Assembly (NCBI GenBank): GCA_000715605.1
Contig: KL568535.1
Coordinates: 33,660-41,838, forward strand
DNA length: 8,179 bases
Source of the DNA: Streptomyces speibonae
Lineage (GTDB): Bacteria > Actinomycetota > Actinomycetes > Streptomycetales > Streptomycetaceae
Reading direction: 5' to 3'
Position numbers and translations under genes: made by a program. The notes under the pieces were generated by a model that saw only the letters and a program-made list of their open reading frames with translations, ran no database searches and was not told where the DNA came from. This document shows, in pieces, positions 1 to 5,901 of the stretch. Every line of letters starts with the position of its first letter. Positions within the stretch are counted from its first letter, which is position 1.

Positions 1-281
1 CCCCCGCCGGTCCCGCCGAGGTCGGCTACTGGACGGCGGCTCACGCGCGCGGCAGGGGCGTGGCGCCGCGCGCCCTGACGGCCCTGGCCGACTGGGCCTT
101 CGCCGCCTTCGCCCGGGACGGCCTGACCCGCCTGGACCTGCTGCACCAGGTCGACAACACGGCTTCCTGCCGCGTCGCCGAGAAGAGCGGATTCGTGCTG
201 TCGGGTCTGCTCCCCGCCGCGCCGCCGGCCTTCCCCCTCGCCGGTCACCGGCACCTGCGCGTCGCTCCCACCGCCCCTTGA
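1..281 (+). CDS. GNAT-family N-acetyltransferase, C-terminal part (5'-truncated)
   Basis: An open frame (codons from position 3) runs in from the left edge and stops at TGA 279-281, giving 92 visible residues, so the start lies outside the window. Near the beginning it reads EVGYWTAAHARGRGVA, which fits GNAT motif A: a beta strand followed by the R/Q-x-x-G-x-G/A loop that binds the pyrophosphate of acetyl-CoA. Further on, LHQVDNTASCRVAEKSGF matches motif B of the RimJ/RimL-like branch, where N..S..VAEK.GF is typical. Family members transfer acetyl from acetyl-CoA to protein N-termini, antibiotics or small amines; the substrate cannot be read from this fragment. An internal GTG at 60 would remove part of motif A, so it is not a plausible start. 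The GNAT assignment is firm; the specific role is not. Confidence 0.85.
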   Translation, partial: PAGPAEVGYWTAAHARGRGVAPRALTALADWAFAAFARDGLTRLDLLHQVDNTASCRVAEKSGFVLSGLLPAAPPAFPLAGHRHLRVAPTAP

Positions 282-336
282 TCGCAACCGGAACACCCGT
301 CCCCCTCGTCCTACCCTCAACATCAACAACGCGGCC

Positions 337-348
337 CCCCCCGGGGGG
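337..348. repeat. C6-G6 palindrome in the 282-374 gap
   Basis: Eight C (335-342) run directly into six G (343-348), making a perfect 12-bp self-complementary tract about 27 bp before the next start codon. No loop is available for a stable RNA hairpin. It may simply reflect GC-rich, slippage-prone leader DNA. I see no convincing -35/-10 pair in the 93-bp gap. Confidence 0.3.
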
Positions 349-355
349 AGCCGAC

Positions 356-365
356 GGGGGAAGGG
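356..365 (+). promoter_or_regulatory. Ribosome binding site for the GH18-like gene
   Basis: The purine tract GGGGGAAGGG ends 9 nt before the ATG at 375. This supports that start over the internal in-frame candidates, even though the first hundred or so residues are low in complexity. Confidence 0.55.
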
Positions 366-374
366 TGGGCCGGC

Positions 375-1718
375 ATGGAGCACACGGAGCCGCAGGAACC
401 GGTGACCCCGGCCTCTGACCCGGCCGAGGCACCCGGCCAGGCGGAGGCGGTGGCCGCCAGGGGCGGAGCGTCCTCGCCGGCGTCCGCCGGAGCGAGTGCC
501 CCGGACGACGCAGGTGCCGGGTCTCCCCGACGGGAGTCCGCCGGCGAAGGGCCGCCGCCCGGTGAACTCCCGCGTGCGGACCGGACGAAAGCGACGGGTG
601 AGGCTTCCCCGGCGAAGCCGGCCGAGACGGCCGACGGCGACCCGGCCGACGGCGACGCGGCCGCGCCCGACCCCGGTGGGCCGGCCGGCCGACGCCGCAG
701 ACCATGGGTCCGTCGGGTCAGACGTGCCGCCCTTGCGCTCGCCCTGGTGATGCTCGTGCCGCTGCTCGCCGCCGGGACGGCTCTGCGCGTCAACTACATG
801 GGGGATCCGGCGGAGGGGACGTACAGCAGGGACCGGGACGCCATGTGGCTCGGGCACGCCTGGGTCGACGGGCGCAAGAAGGACGCCGACGTCACCGCGC
901 TCGCCCGCCGCCTCGAGGGCACCGGCATCCGGGACCTCTACGTCCACTCCGGTCCCCTGGAGCACGACGGAACGCTGCCCAAGTCGGCGTACCCGCGGGC
1001 CCGCTGGCTGATCGACGCCGTGCACCGCGAGCTGCCGGGCGTCCGTGTGCAGGCGTTCCTCGGCGACGTCCTCGCCCATGGCGGACCCGACGGCCTGGAC
1101 CTGGACCGCGCCGCCACCCGCGCGGCGGTCGTCCGCAGCGCCGGCCAGGTCCTGGACGCGGGCTACGACGGCGTCCACCTCGACCTGGAGCCCTTGCACT
1201 CGGGCGACCGGGACTACCTCTCCCTCCTCGACGACCTGCGCGCGGTGACCCGCGCCGAGGGTGCGCAACTGTCCGTCGCCGCCCACCAGATCGACCCGCT
1301 CCCCGCCCTGCACACGGTCTTCGGTGTCTTCGCCGAGCACCCCAAGTGGTGGTCGCAGGAGTTCTTCGGCCAGGTCGCCCGGCGCGTCGACCAGATCGCC
1401 GTGATGTCGTACGACACCGCGCAGCCGCTGGAGGGCACCTACGGCGGTTATGTCGCCCAGCAGACCTCCCTCGCCCTGGAGGTCACCCCGCCCACCACCC
1501 ACCTGCTGATCGGTCTGCCCTTCTACTACGAGAGCAACTTCGACCACTGGGGCCACGCCGAGACCGTCGCCGCCGCCGTCCGCGGCGCCCGCCTCGGCCT
1601 GTCCCGGACGGACCCCGACCGGGAGCTCTTCGGCGTCGCCCCGTACATCGACTTCGCGGCGACGGAGACGAACTGGACGGAGTACCGGGAGGGCTGGCTG
1701 CGCCCCGGCACCTCCTGA
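375..1718 (+). CDS. Membrane-anchored GH18-like TIM-barrel protein
   Basis: This 447-residue protein has three parts. Residues 1-105 are Ala/Pro/Gly/Asp/Glu-rich, low in complexity and probably disordered; they contain a near-perfect 15-bp DNA repeat (628-656) encoding a repeated ADGD. An arginine cluster (R106-R117) then precedes one hydrophobic helix (about 118-137), giving an N-in, C-out topology by the positive-inside rule. The outside domain (about 140-447) looks like a glycoside hydrolase 18-type barrel. YDGVHLDLEP aligns with the DxxDxDxE strand-4 signature as D265, H268, D270 and E272, where E272 would be the acid catalyst. MSYD at 344-347 matches the later GH18 strand motif. The first Asp of the DxDxE triad is replaced by H268, so chitinase activity should not be assumed. 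Cell-wall or extracellular glycan processing is inference. Its stop lies 4 bp from the stop of the convergent iron-sulfur gene. The reading frame is secure; the fold is likely; the substrate is unknown. Confidence 0.8.
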   Translation: MEHTEPQEPVTPASDPAEAPGQAEAVAARGGASSPASAGASAPDDAGAGSPRRESAGEGPPPGELPRADRTKATGEASPAKPAETADGDPADGDAAAPDPGGPAGRRRRPWVRRVRRAALALALVMLVPLLAAGTALRVNYMGDPAEGTYSRDRDAMWLGHAWVDGRKKDADVTALARRLEGTGIRDLYVHSGPLEHDGTLPKSAYPRARWLIDAVHRELPGVRVQAFLGDVLAHGGPDGLDLDRAATRAAVVRSAGQVLDAGYDGVHLDLEPLHSGDRDYLSLLDDLRAVTRAEGAQLSVAAHQIDPLPALHTVFGVFAEHPKWWSQEFFGQVARRVDQIAVMSYDTAQPLEGTYGGYVAQQTSLALEVTPPTTHLLIGLPFYYESNFDHWGHAETVAAAVRGARLGLSRTDPDRELFGVAPYIDFAATETNWTEYREGWLRPGTS

Positions 1719-1722
1719 AGCC

Positions 1723-2487
1723 TCAGCGCCTCCTGATCTTCGAGCCCAGCCACACCAGCGGGTCGTACTTCCGGTCCACCGCCCGTTCTTTCATCGGGAT
1801 CAGCGCGTTGTCCGTGATCTTGATGCCCTCGGGGCAGACCTCCGTACAGCACTTGGTGATGTTGCAGTAGCCCAGGCCGTGTTCGTCCTGGGCCGTGCGC
1901 TTGCGGTCCAGGCCGGTCTCCTCGGCCGCGTCCAGCGGGTGCATGTCGAGCTCCGCCACCCGCATCAGGAAACGCGGCCCGGCGAACGCCTGCTTGTTCT
2001 CCTCGTGGTCCCGGACCACATGGCAGACGTCCTGGCACAGGAAGCACTCGATGCACTTGCGGAACTCCTGCGACCGGTCCACGTCCTCCTGCATCATCCG
2101 GTACTCGCCCGGACCGACCCCCTCCGGCGGGACGAAGGCCGGGACCTGCCGGGCCTTGGTGTAGTTGAAGCCGACGTCCGTCACCAGGTCCCGGATCACC
2201 GGGAAGGTCCGCAGCGGCGTCACGGTGATGGTCTCGTCCCGGTCGAACACCGACATCCGGGTCATGCACAGCAGCCGGGGACGCCCGTTGATCTCCGCCG
2301 AGCACGATCCGCACTTGCCTGCCTTGCAGTTCCAGCGCACGGCGAGGTCGGGGGCCTGGGTGGCCTGGAGGCGGTGGATGATGTCGAGGACCACCTCGCC
2401 GTCGTTCACCTCGACCTCGAAGTCCTCCAGGCCGCCGCCCTGCACGTCCCCCCGCCACACCTTGAAGCGGGCCTCATAGCTGCTCAC
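1723..2487 (-). CDS. sdhB: Succinate dehydrogenase/fumarate reductase iron-sulfur subunit (Sdh1 type)
   Basis: This 254-residue subunit carries electrons from the flavoprotein to the membrane anchor. The N-terminal ferredoxin domain holds the [2Fe-2S] ligands C54, C59, C62 and C74. The C-terminal domain has CIECFLCQDVC (C145, C148, C151, C155) and a second set C208, C214, C218, followed by Pro. By comparison with E. coli SdhB, C145/C148/C151/C218 should bind [4Fe-4S] and C155/C208/C214 should bind [3Fe-4S]. All ligands are present, so the wire looks intact. The residue after C155 is His. I chose the GTG at 2487 because it overlaps the flavoprotein stop by 4 nt (GTGA), follows the Shine-Dalgarno AAGGGGAG, and yields the family length. 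A longer upstream in-frame extension lies wholly inside sdhA and looks like a shadow. The protein sits on the cytoplasmic face. It is the last gene of the operon, ending 4 bp from the convergent gene with no visible terminator. Confidence 0.95.
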   Translation of the reverse strand: MSSYEARFKVWRGDVQGGGLEDFEVEVNDGEVVLDIIHRLQATQAPDLAVRWNCKAGKCGSCSAEINGRPRLLCMTRMSVFDRDETITVTPLRTFPVIRDLVTDVGFNYTKARQVPAFVPPEGVGPGEYRMMQEDVDRSQEFRKCIECFLCQDVCHVVRDHEENKQAFAGPRFLMRVAELDMHPLDAAEETGLDRKRTAQDEHGLGYCNITKCCTEVCPEGIKITDNALIPMKERAVDRKYDPLVWLGSKIRRR

Positions 2488-4427
2488 TCGTACAGCTCCC
2501 CTTCGGCGAGGTACTTGACCAGCTCCTCCTTGTCGAAGAGGGCGAGCAGGTCGGGGCGGATGGGTTCGGTGGTCTCGCGGGTGAGGGCGATCCGGCCGCG
2601 CGCCGCGTCGCCGTCCGCGGGAGCGTCCGCGCCGTCGGCGAGCGCGCACAGCAGATTGACGTTGCGCCAGGCCCGGTCCATGCCCGCGTGGTCCTCGCGG
2701 GTGTGGCCGCCGCGCGACTCGGTGCGCTCCAGCGCCGCGCGGGCCACGCACTCGCTGACCAGCAGCATGTTCCTGAGGTCCAGGGCGAGATGCCAGCCCG
2801 GGTTGAACTGCCGGTGCCCCTCGACCCCGGCCCGGGCGGCCCGCGCCCGCAGCTCGGCGAGCTTGTCCAGGGCCCGCCGCATCTCGTGCTCGCGGCGGAT
2901 GATGCCGACCAGGTCGTTCATCGTCTGCTGGAGCTCCTGGTGCAAGGTGTACGGGTTCTCCGGGGGCCCCTCGGCGTCCTCCCCGTTCTCCCCGCTCTCC
3001 GTGGAGAACGGGCGCAGTGCCTCCGCGGCGGCCGTGTCGACCTGTACGTCGTCCACGCGGGGCCGCTCGCCTCGCGCGGCCCCGGCGTACTCGGCCGCGT
3101 GCCAGCCCGCCCGGCGCCCGAACACCAGCAGGTCCGACAGGGAGTTGCCGCCGAGCCGGTTGGAGCCGTGCATCCCGCCGGCCACCTCACCGGCCGCGAA
3201 CAGCCCCGGCACCCCGCGCGCCGCCGCCGAGTCGGAGTCGACGGCGATGCCGCCCATCACGTAGTGACAGGTCGGCCCGACCTCCATCGCCTCCGCCGTG
3301 ATGTCCACGTCCGCCAGCTCCTTGAACTGGTGGTACATCGACGGCAGCCGCCGTTTGATCACCTCGGCCGGCATCCGCGTGGAGACGTCCAGGAACACCC
3401 CGCCGTGCGGGGAGCCGCGGCCCGCCTGCACCTCGGCGTTGATCGCGCGGGCCACCTCGTCGCGGGGGAGCAGCTCGGGCGGGCGCCGGTTGTGGTCCGG
3501 GTCGTCGTACCAGCGGTCGCCCTCCTCCTCGGACTCGGCGTACTTCTCCTTGAAGACGTCCGGGACGTAGTCGAACATGAACCGCTTGCCCTCGGAGTTG
3601 CGCAGCACCCCGCCGTCGCCGCGCACCGACTCGGTGACCAGGATGCCCTTCACCGACGGCGGCCAGACCATGCCGGTCGGATGGAACTGCACGAACTCCA
3701 TGTTCAGCAGCGGGGCCCCGGCCAGCAGCGCCAGGGCGTGCCCGTCGCCGGTGTACTCCCACGAGTTCGACGTCACCTTGAACGACTTGCCGATCCCGCC
3801 GGTGGCGATCACCACGGCGGGCGCCTCCAGGACGAAGAACCGGCCGGTCTCGCGCTCGTACCCGAAGACGCCGCTGACCTTCTCGCCGTCCTTCAGCACG
3901 CGCGTGACCGTGCACTCCTGGAAGACCTTCAGCCGGGACTCGTAGTCCCCGGTCTCGCGGTGGTCCTCCTGCTGCAACGAGACGATCTTCTGCTGGAGGG
4001 TGCGGATCAGCTCCAGTCCGGTGCGGTCGCCGACGTGGGCGAGGCGCGGGTACTCGTGGCCGCCGAAGTTGCGCTGTGAGATCCGGCCGTCCTTCGTCCG
4101 GTCGAACAGCGCCCCCCAGGTCTCCAGCTCCCACACCCGCTGCGGGGCCTCCTGGGCGTGCAGTTCGGCCATGCGCCACTGGTTGAGGAACTTCCCGCCG
4201 CGCATGGTGTCGCGGAAGTGCACCTGCCAGTTGTCTCCGGCGTTGACATTGCCCATCGCGGCCGCGATACCGCCCTCGGCCATCACGGTGTGCGCCTTGC
4301 CGAACAGCGACTTGCAGATCACGGCCGTACGGGCGCCCCTCTCGCGCGCCTCGATCGCGGCGCGCAGACCGGCGCCGCCGGCCCCCACCACGACGACGTC
4401 CCACTCCTGTCGGTCGACCACGGACAT
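2484..4427 (-). CDS. sdhA: Succinate dehydrogenase/fumarate reductase flavoprotein subunit (Sdh1 type)
   Basis: This 647-residue catalytic subunit oxidises succinate to fumarate (or the reverse) on covalently bound FAD. The Rossmann motif GAGGAG is at 15-20. KAHTVMAEGGI contains H46, the expected site of covalent FAD attachment. Substrate-site motifs follow in the usual order: QFHPTG with H249, ESVRGDGG with R269, PTCHYVMGGI with H388, and GSNRLGGNSLSDLLVFGR with R424. RGDGG replaces the more common RGEGG, a conservative change. A short acidic insert (about 474-490) separates the capping/flavin region from the C-terminal helical domain. The ATG at 4427 is chosen because it gives MSVVDRQEWDVVVVGAG, the normal distance to the FAD motif. 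An upstream extension of 29 residues would overlap the anchor gene and lacks family character. It lies 16 nt after the anchor gene, behind a weak GGGGG Shine-Dalgarno (4437-4441), and overlaps sdhB by 4 nt, so the genes are probably translationally coupled. The length is close to that of mycobacterial Sdh1 flavoproteins. Confidence 0.96.
   Translation of the reverse strand: MSVVDRQEWDVVVVGAGGAGLRAAIEARERGARTAVICKSLFGKAHTVMAEGGIAAAMGNVNAGDNWQVHFRDTMRGGKFLNQWRMAELHAQEAPQRVWELETWGALFDRTKDGRISQRNFGGHEYPRLAHVGDRTGLELIRTLQQKIVSLQQEDHRETGDYESRLKVFQECTVTRVLKDGEKVSGVFGYERETGRFFVLEAPAVVIATGGIGKSFKVTSNSWEYTGDGHALALLAGAPLLNMEFVQFHPTGMVWPPSVKGILVTESVRGDGGVLRNSEGKRFMFDYVPDVFKEKYAESEEEGDRWYDDPDHNRRPPELLPRDEVARAINAEVQAGRGSPHGGVFLDVSTRMPAEVIKRRLPSMYHQFKELADVDITAEAMEVGPTCHYVMGGIAVDSDSAAARGVPGLFAAGEVAGGMHGSNRLGGNSLSDLLVFGRRAGWHAAEYAGAARGERPRVDDVQVDTAAAEALRPFSTESGENGEDAEGPPENPYTLHQELQQTMNDLVGIIRREHEMRRALDKLAELRARAARAGVEGHRQFNPGWHLALDLRNMLLVSECVARAALERTESRGGHTREDHAGMDRAWRNVNLLCALADGADAPADGDAARGRIALTRETTEPIRPDLLALFDKEELVKYLAEGELYE
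2496..2503 (-). promoter_or_regulatory. Ribosome binding site inside sdhA for sdhB
   Basis: AAGGGGAG on the minus strand lies 8 nt before the GTG at 2487, within the last codons of sdhA. It settles the sdhB start and supports coupled translation across the GTGA overlap. Confidence 0.6.
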
Positions 4428-4443
4428 CAGTGAAGGCCCCCAG

Positions 4444-5280
4444 CTAGAAGAAGCGCGGATCGTCGAAGACACCGGACGCGACGAGATACACGTAGAGATC
4501 GGCGAGCGCCACACTCAGCAGCGACGCCCAGGCGAGCTGCATGTGCCGTGCGTTCAGCCGGCCCACCCACTGCCACATCCGGTAGCGCACCGGATGCCGG
4601 GAGAAGTGCTTCAGCTTCCCGCCGACGATGTGCCGGCAGGAGTGGCAGGAGATCGTGTACAGCCAGATCAGCGCGATGTTGACCAGGAACACCAGGGTGC
4701 CAAGACCCATGTGGCCCCAGTTGTACTCCTCGTCGCGGAAGGCGAGCACGGTGTCGTAGGTCAGGATGCAGGCGACGAGCAGCGCCGCGTAGAAGAAGTA
4801 GCGGTGGATGTTCTGCAGGATCAGCGGGAAGCGGGTCTCCCCGGTGTACGAGGCGTGCGGCTCGGCCACCGCGCAGGCCGGAGGGGACGCCCAGAAGCCC
4901 CGGTAGTAGGCCTTGCGGTAGTAGTAGCAGGTCAGCCGGAAGCCGAGCGGGAAGATCAGGATGATGATCGCCGGCGAGATGCCCCACCAGCTCCCGAAGA
5001 GTTCCCAGTTCGGCCCCGCCTTCATCGGTACGCAGTTCTCCGCCAGACACGGCGAGTAGAACGGCGAGACGTAGGGCGCCGCGTAGTAGTCGGCGTTGGC
5101 GAAGGCCCGCCACGTCGAATAGACGACGAAGGCGAGCAGACCGGCCGCGGTGGCGGCCGGGGCCAGCCACCAGCGGTCGGTCCGCAGGTGCGGGGCGGCG
5201 ATCGCGGCGCGCGTACCGGTTCTCACGCCGCCGCGCGGGCGATCGGATGCGGTGGCAGGAGGTTCCGTGCCAGTGGCCAC
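4444..5280 (-). CDS. sdhC: Sdh1-type membrane anchor subunit with five predicted helices
   Basis: This 278-residue integral membrane subunit anchors the SdhAB heads and should reduce quinone. I see five hydrophobic helices at about 41-58, 98-116, 160-180, 191-211 and 246-268. Between helices 1 and 2 an aromatic loop carries C78 and C83. After helix 2 comes a Tyr/Arg-rich cytoplasmic stretch (about 119-129). At the end of helix 4 is SCHSCRH (C212, H213, C215, H217). Other histidines near helices are H159, H190 and H246. The single long anchor matches the Sdh1 class (Rv0249c-like, about 270 residues), not the paired SdhC/SdhD of Sdh2. For mycobacterial Sdh1 a membrane Rieske-type [2Fe-2S] cluster has been reported in place of heme; the C/H motif here could supply ligands, though heme b on histidines remains possible. 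The GTG start at 5280 follows GGAG by 7 nt. The gene lies 46 nt after the small protein gene. Confidence 0.92.
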   Translation of the reverse strand: MATGTEPPATASDRPRGGVRTGTRAAIAAPHLRTDRWWLAPAATAAGLLAFVVYSTWRAFANADYYAAPYVSPFYSPCLAENCVPMKAGPNWELFGSWWGISPAIIILIFPLGFRLTCYYYRKAYYRGFWASPPACAVAEPHASYTGETRFPLILQNIHRYFFYAALLVACILTYDTVLAFRDEEYNWGHMGLGTLVFLVNIALIWLYTISCHSCRHIVGGKLKHFSRHPVRYRMWQWVGRLNARHMQLAWASLLSVALADLYVYLVASGVFDDPRFF

Positions 5281-5287
5281 TTGTCCA

Positions 5288-5291
5288 CTCC
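5288..5291 (-). promoter_or_regulatory. Ribosome binding site for the sdhC anchor gene
   Basis: GGAG on the minus strand lies 7 nt before the GTG at 5280. It supports this non-ATG start. Confidence 0.5.
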
Positions 5292-5295
5292 GGTA

Positions 5296-5334
5296 GGGGT
5301 CAGGGGGACGCCGCGATCGGCGGGGGTCAGGGGG
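5296..5334. repeat. Two direct copies of GGGGTCAGGGGG between the small gene and sdhC
   Basis: The 12-mer occurs at 5296-5307 and 5323-5334, 27 bp from start to start. The right copy contains the stop codon of the 97-residue gene, and the left copy ends just before the sdhC ribosome binding site. On the transcript these read CCCCCTGACCCC. It could be a small duplication or a protein-binding site; no known operator is recognised. Confidence 0.45.
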
Positions 5335-5620
5335 CGCGACGGTCGCGGGCGCCGAGGCCCTCGTCGTCCGTGTCCACCCACAGCGAGGGGTCGTACGGCG
5401 TGTCGGGGATGGTCACCAGGTCGGGCCGCTTCGGCGGGGCCTCCTTGGCGGCCGCCGTCTCCCGCAGCAGCGCGATGCTCTCGCGCAGGTGGTTGGTGTC
5501 GGCCCGGACGCGGCGCATCTCCAGGCCGCCGCTGCCCAGCTGCTTCTCCAGGCGCCCCACCGACCGGAGCAGGTCGTCGAGACAGCGCTGGACGGTTGTC
5601 AGTTCATCGTGCACGGACAT
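5327..5620 (-). CDS. Small conserved-looking protein, first gene of the sdh operon
   Basis: This 97-residue soluble protein has no recognised domain. Residues 1-60 look helical, with leucines and other hydrophobic residues spaced as in a short coiled coil (LTTVQRCLDDLLRSVGRLEK, then HLRESIALLRE). Residues 61-97 are extended and Pro/Asp-rich, containing DTPYDPSLWVDTDDEGLG. One cysteine, C13, is present and there is no metal motif. The ATG at 5620 follows GAGGG by 6 nt, and the gene lies 46 nt ahead of sdhC in the same direction, so it probably heads the transcript. From memory, the mycobacterial Sdh1 operon also starts with a small gene of similar length (Rv0250c), which would support a shared role; I cannot verify homology here. 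Assembly factor, accessory subunit or regulator are all possible. The frame is well supported by its position and ribosome binding site; the function is unknown. Confidence 0.8.
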   Translation of the reverse strand: MSVHDELTTVQRCLDDLLRSVGRLEKQLGSGGLEMRRVRADTNHLRESIALLRETAAAKEAPPKRPDLVTIPDTPYDPSLWVDTDDEGLGARDRRAP

Positions 5621-5626
5621 GACTTG

Positions 5627-5631
5627 CCCTC
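5627..5631 (-). promoter_or_regulatory. Ribosome binding site for the 97-residue gene
   Basis: GAGGG on the minus strand lies 6 nt before the ATG at 5620, in a well-spaced position that supports this as a genuine start. Confidence 0.55.
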
Positions 5632-5691
5632 ACTTCCACGGGTCCTTCTGGCCCAAGGCGGCAACGTTCATGCGCCTGAGAGTGTTGCGTG

Positions 5692-5709
5692 TCACACCTT
5701 GCGCTGTGA
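5692..5709. promoter_or_regulatory. TCACA-N8-TGTGA inverted repeat upstream of the sdh operon
   Basis: Five-bp arms TCACA (5692-5696) and TGTGA (5705-5709) flank 8 bp, 72-89 bp before the small gene's ATG. The left arm is part of a second small palindrome, GTGTCACAC (5689-5697). The arm order is opposite to a CRP site (TGTGA-N6-TCACA) and the pattern does not match the Rex consensus, so no regulator can be assigned. It overlaps the weak leftward promoter candidate. With arms this short, chance is a serious alternative. Confidence 0.3.
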
Positions 5710-5766
5710 AGGGATGTGCATCGATTGGCCGAGGCGTATGGGTGCACCGGATGGTGCGTTGCGCCG

Positions 5767-5789
5767 CACGGGTGGGCTTGACACCCGTG
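5767..5789. promoter_or_regulatory. Operator-like perfect inverted repeat CACGGGTG-N7-CACCCGTG
   Basis: Two perfectly complementary 8-bp arms (5767-5774 and 5782-5789) flank a 7-bp spacer. The repeat sits 122 bp before the lipoprotein start and about 147 bp before the first sdh-operon gene, and the right arm overlaps the TTGACA box at 5778-5783. A dimeric repressor bound here could block rightward transcription. A transcribed hairpin is the alternative, but no T-tract follows, so it is not a typical terminator. Confidence 0.45.
5778..5783 (+). promoter_or_regulatory. TTGACA -35-like box toward the lipoprotein gene
   Basis: This is an exact match to the housekeeping sigma -35 consensus, in a suitable place for the lipoprotein gene. 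No good -10 is visible at normal spacing (the bases at 5801-5806 are GCCCTG), so it may be fortuitous or need an activator. Confidence 0.25.
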
Positions 5790-5896
5790 GCCGCCGTGTC
5801 GCCCTGAGTTGCCGAACCCTTTCCTCTTCAGTGGGCCGCATAGATCGGATGAGCTCCAAATACCACCAAAAGTGATCGTAACGCCCGCGGCTTTCC

Positions 5897-5901
5897 GGAG
5901 G
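5897..5901 (+). promoter_or_regulatory. Ribosome binding site for the lipoprotein gene
   Basis: GGAGG lies 9 nt before the ATG at 5911. It fixes the start so that the protein begins with a normal lipoprotein signal sequence and rules out the longer upstream in-frame extension. Confidence 0.65.

Noticed and set aside
290..311. GGAAC ... CGTC as an ECF sigma factor promoter before the GH18-like gene
   Set aside because: The spacer is only about 12 bp, shorter than the roughly 16 bp expected, so the match is not convincing.
704..1870. 388-codon plus-strand frame inside the GH18-like gene
   Set aside because: It is a +1 shadow with Arg/Pro-rich content that runs through the stop of the real gene and into antisense sdhB.
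2488..2751. Upstream extension of the iron-sulfur subunit
   Set aside because: It lies entirely within sdhA in another frame and is Arg/Gly-rich. The GTG at 2487 with AAGGGGAG gives the family length.
1879..3264. Long plus-strand open frame (461 codons) opposite sdhB/sdhA
   Set aside because: It is antisense to two unmistakable genes, its translation is low-complexity Arg/Ala/Ser/Pro/Leu, and it has no family motif. Such frames are common in high-GC DNA.
4428..4514. Upstream 29-residue extension of the flavoprotein
   Set aside because: It overlaps the anchor gene and lacks family sequence. The ATG at 4427 gives the normal distance to the FAD motif.
4000..5622. 540-codon plus-strand open frame opposite sdhA, sdhC and the small gene
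   Set aside because: It spans several real genes on the other strand and becomes Arg/Gly/Pro-rich. There is no domain and no ribosome binding site of note.
5705..5720. Rex or CRP operator at TGTGAAGGGATGTGCA
   Set aside because: The second half is not the inverted complement of the first, so neither consensus is met.
5767..5789. Intrinsic terminator at the 8-bp inverted repeat
   Set aside because: No T-rich tract follows on either strand and no gene ends into it, so an operator is the better reading.
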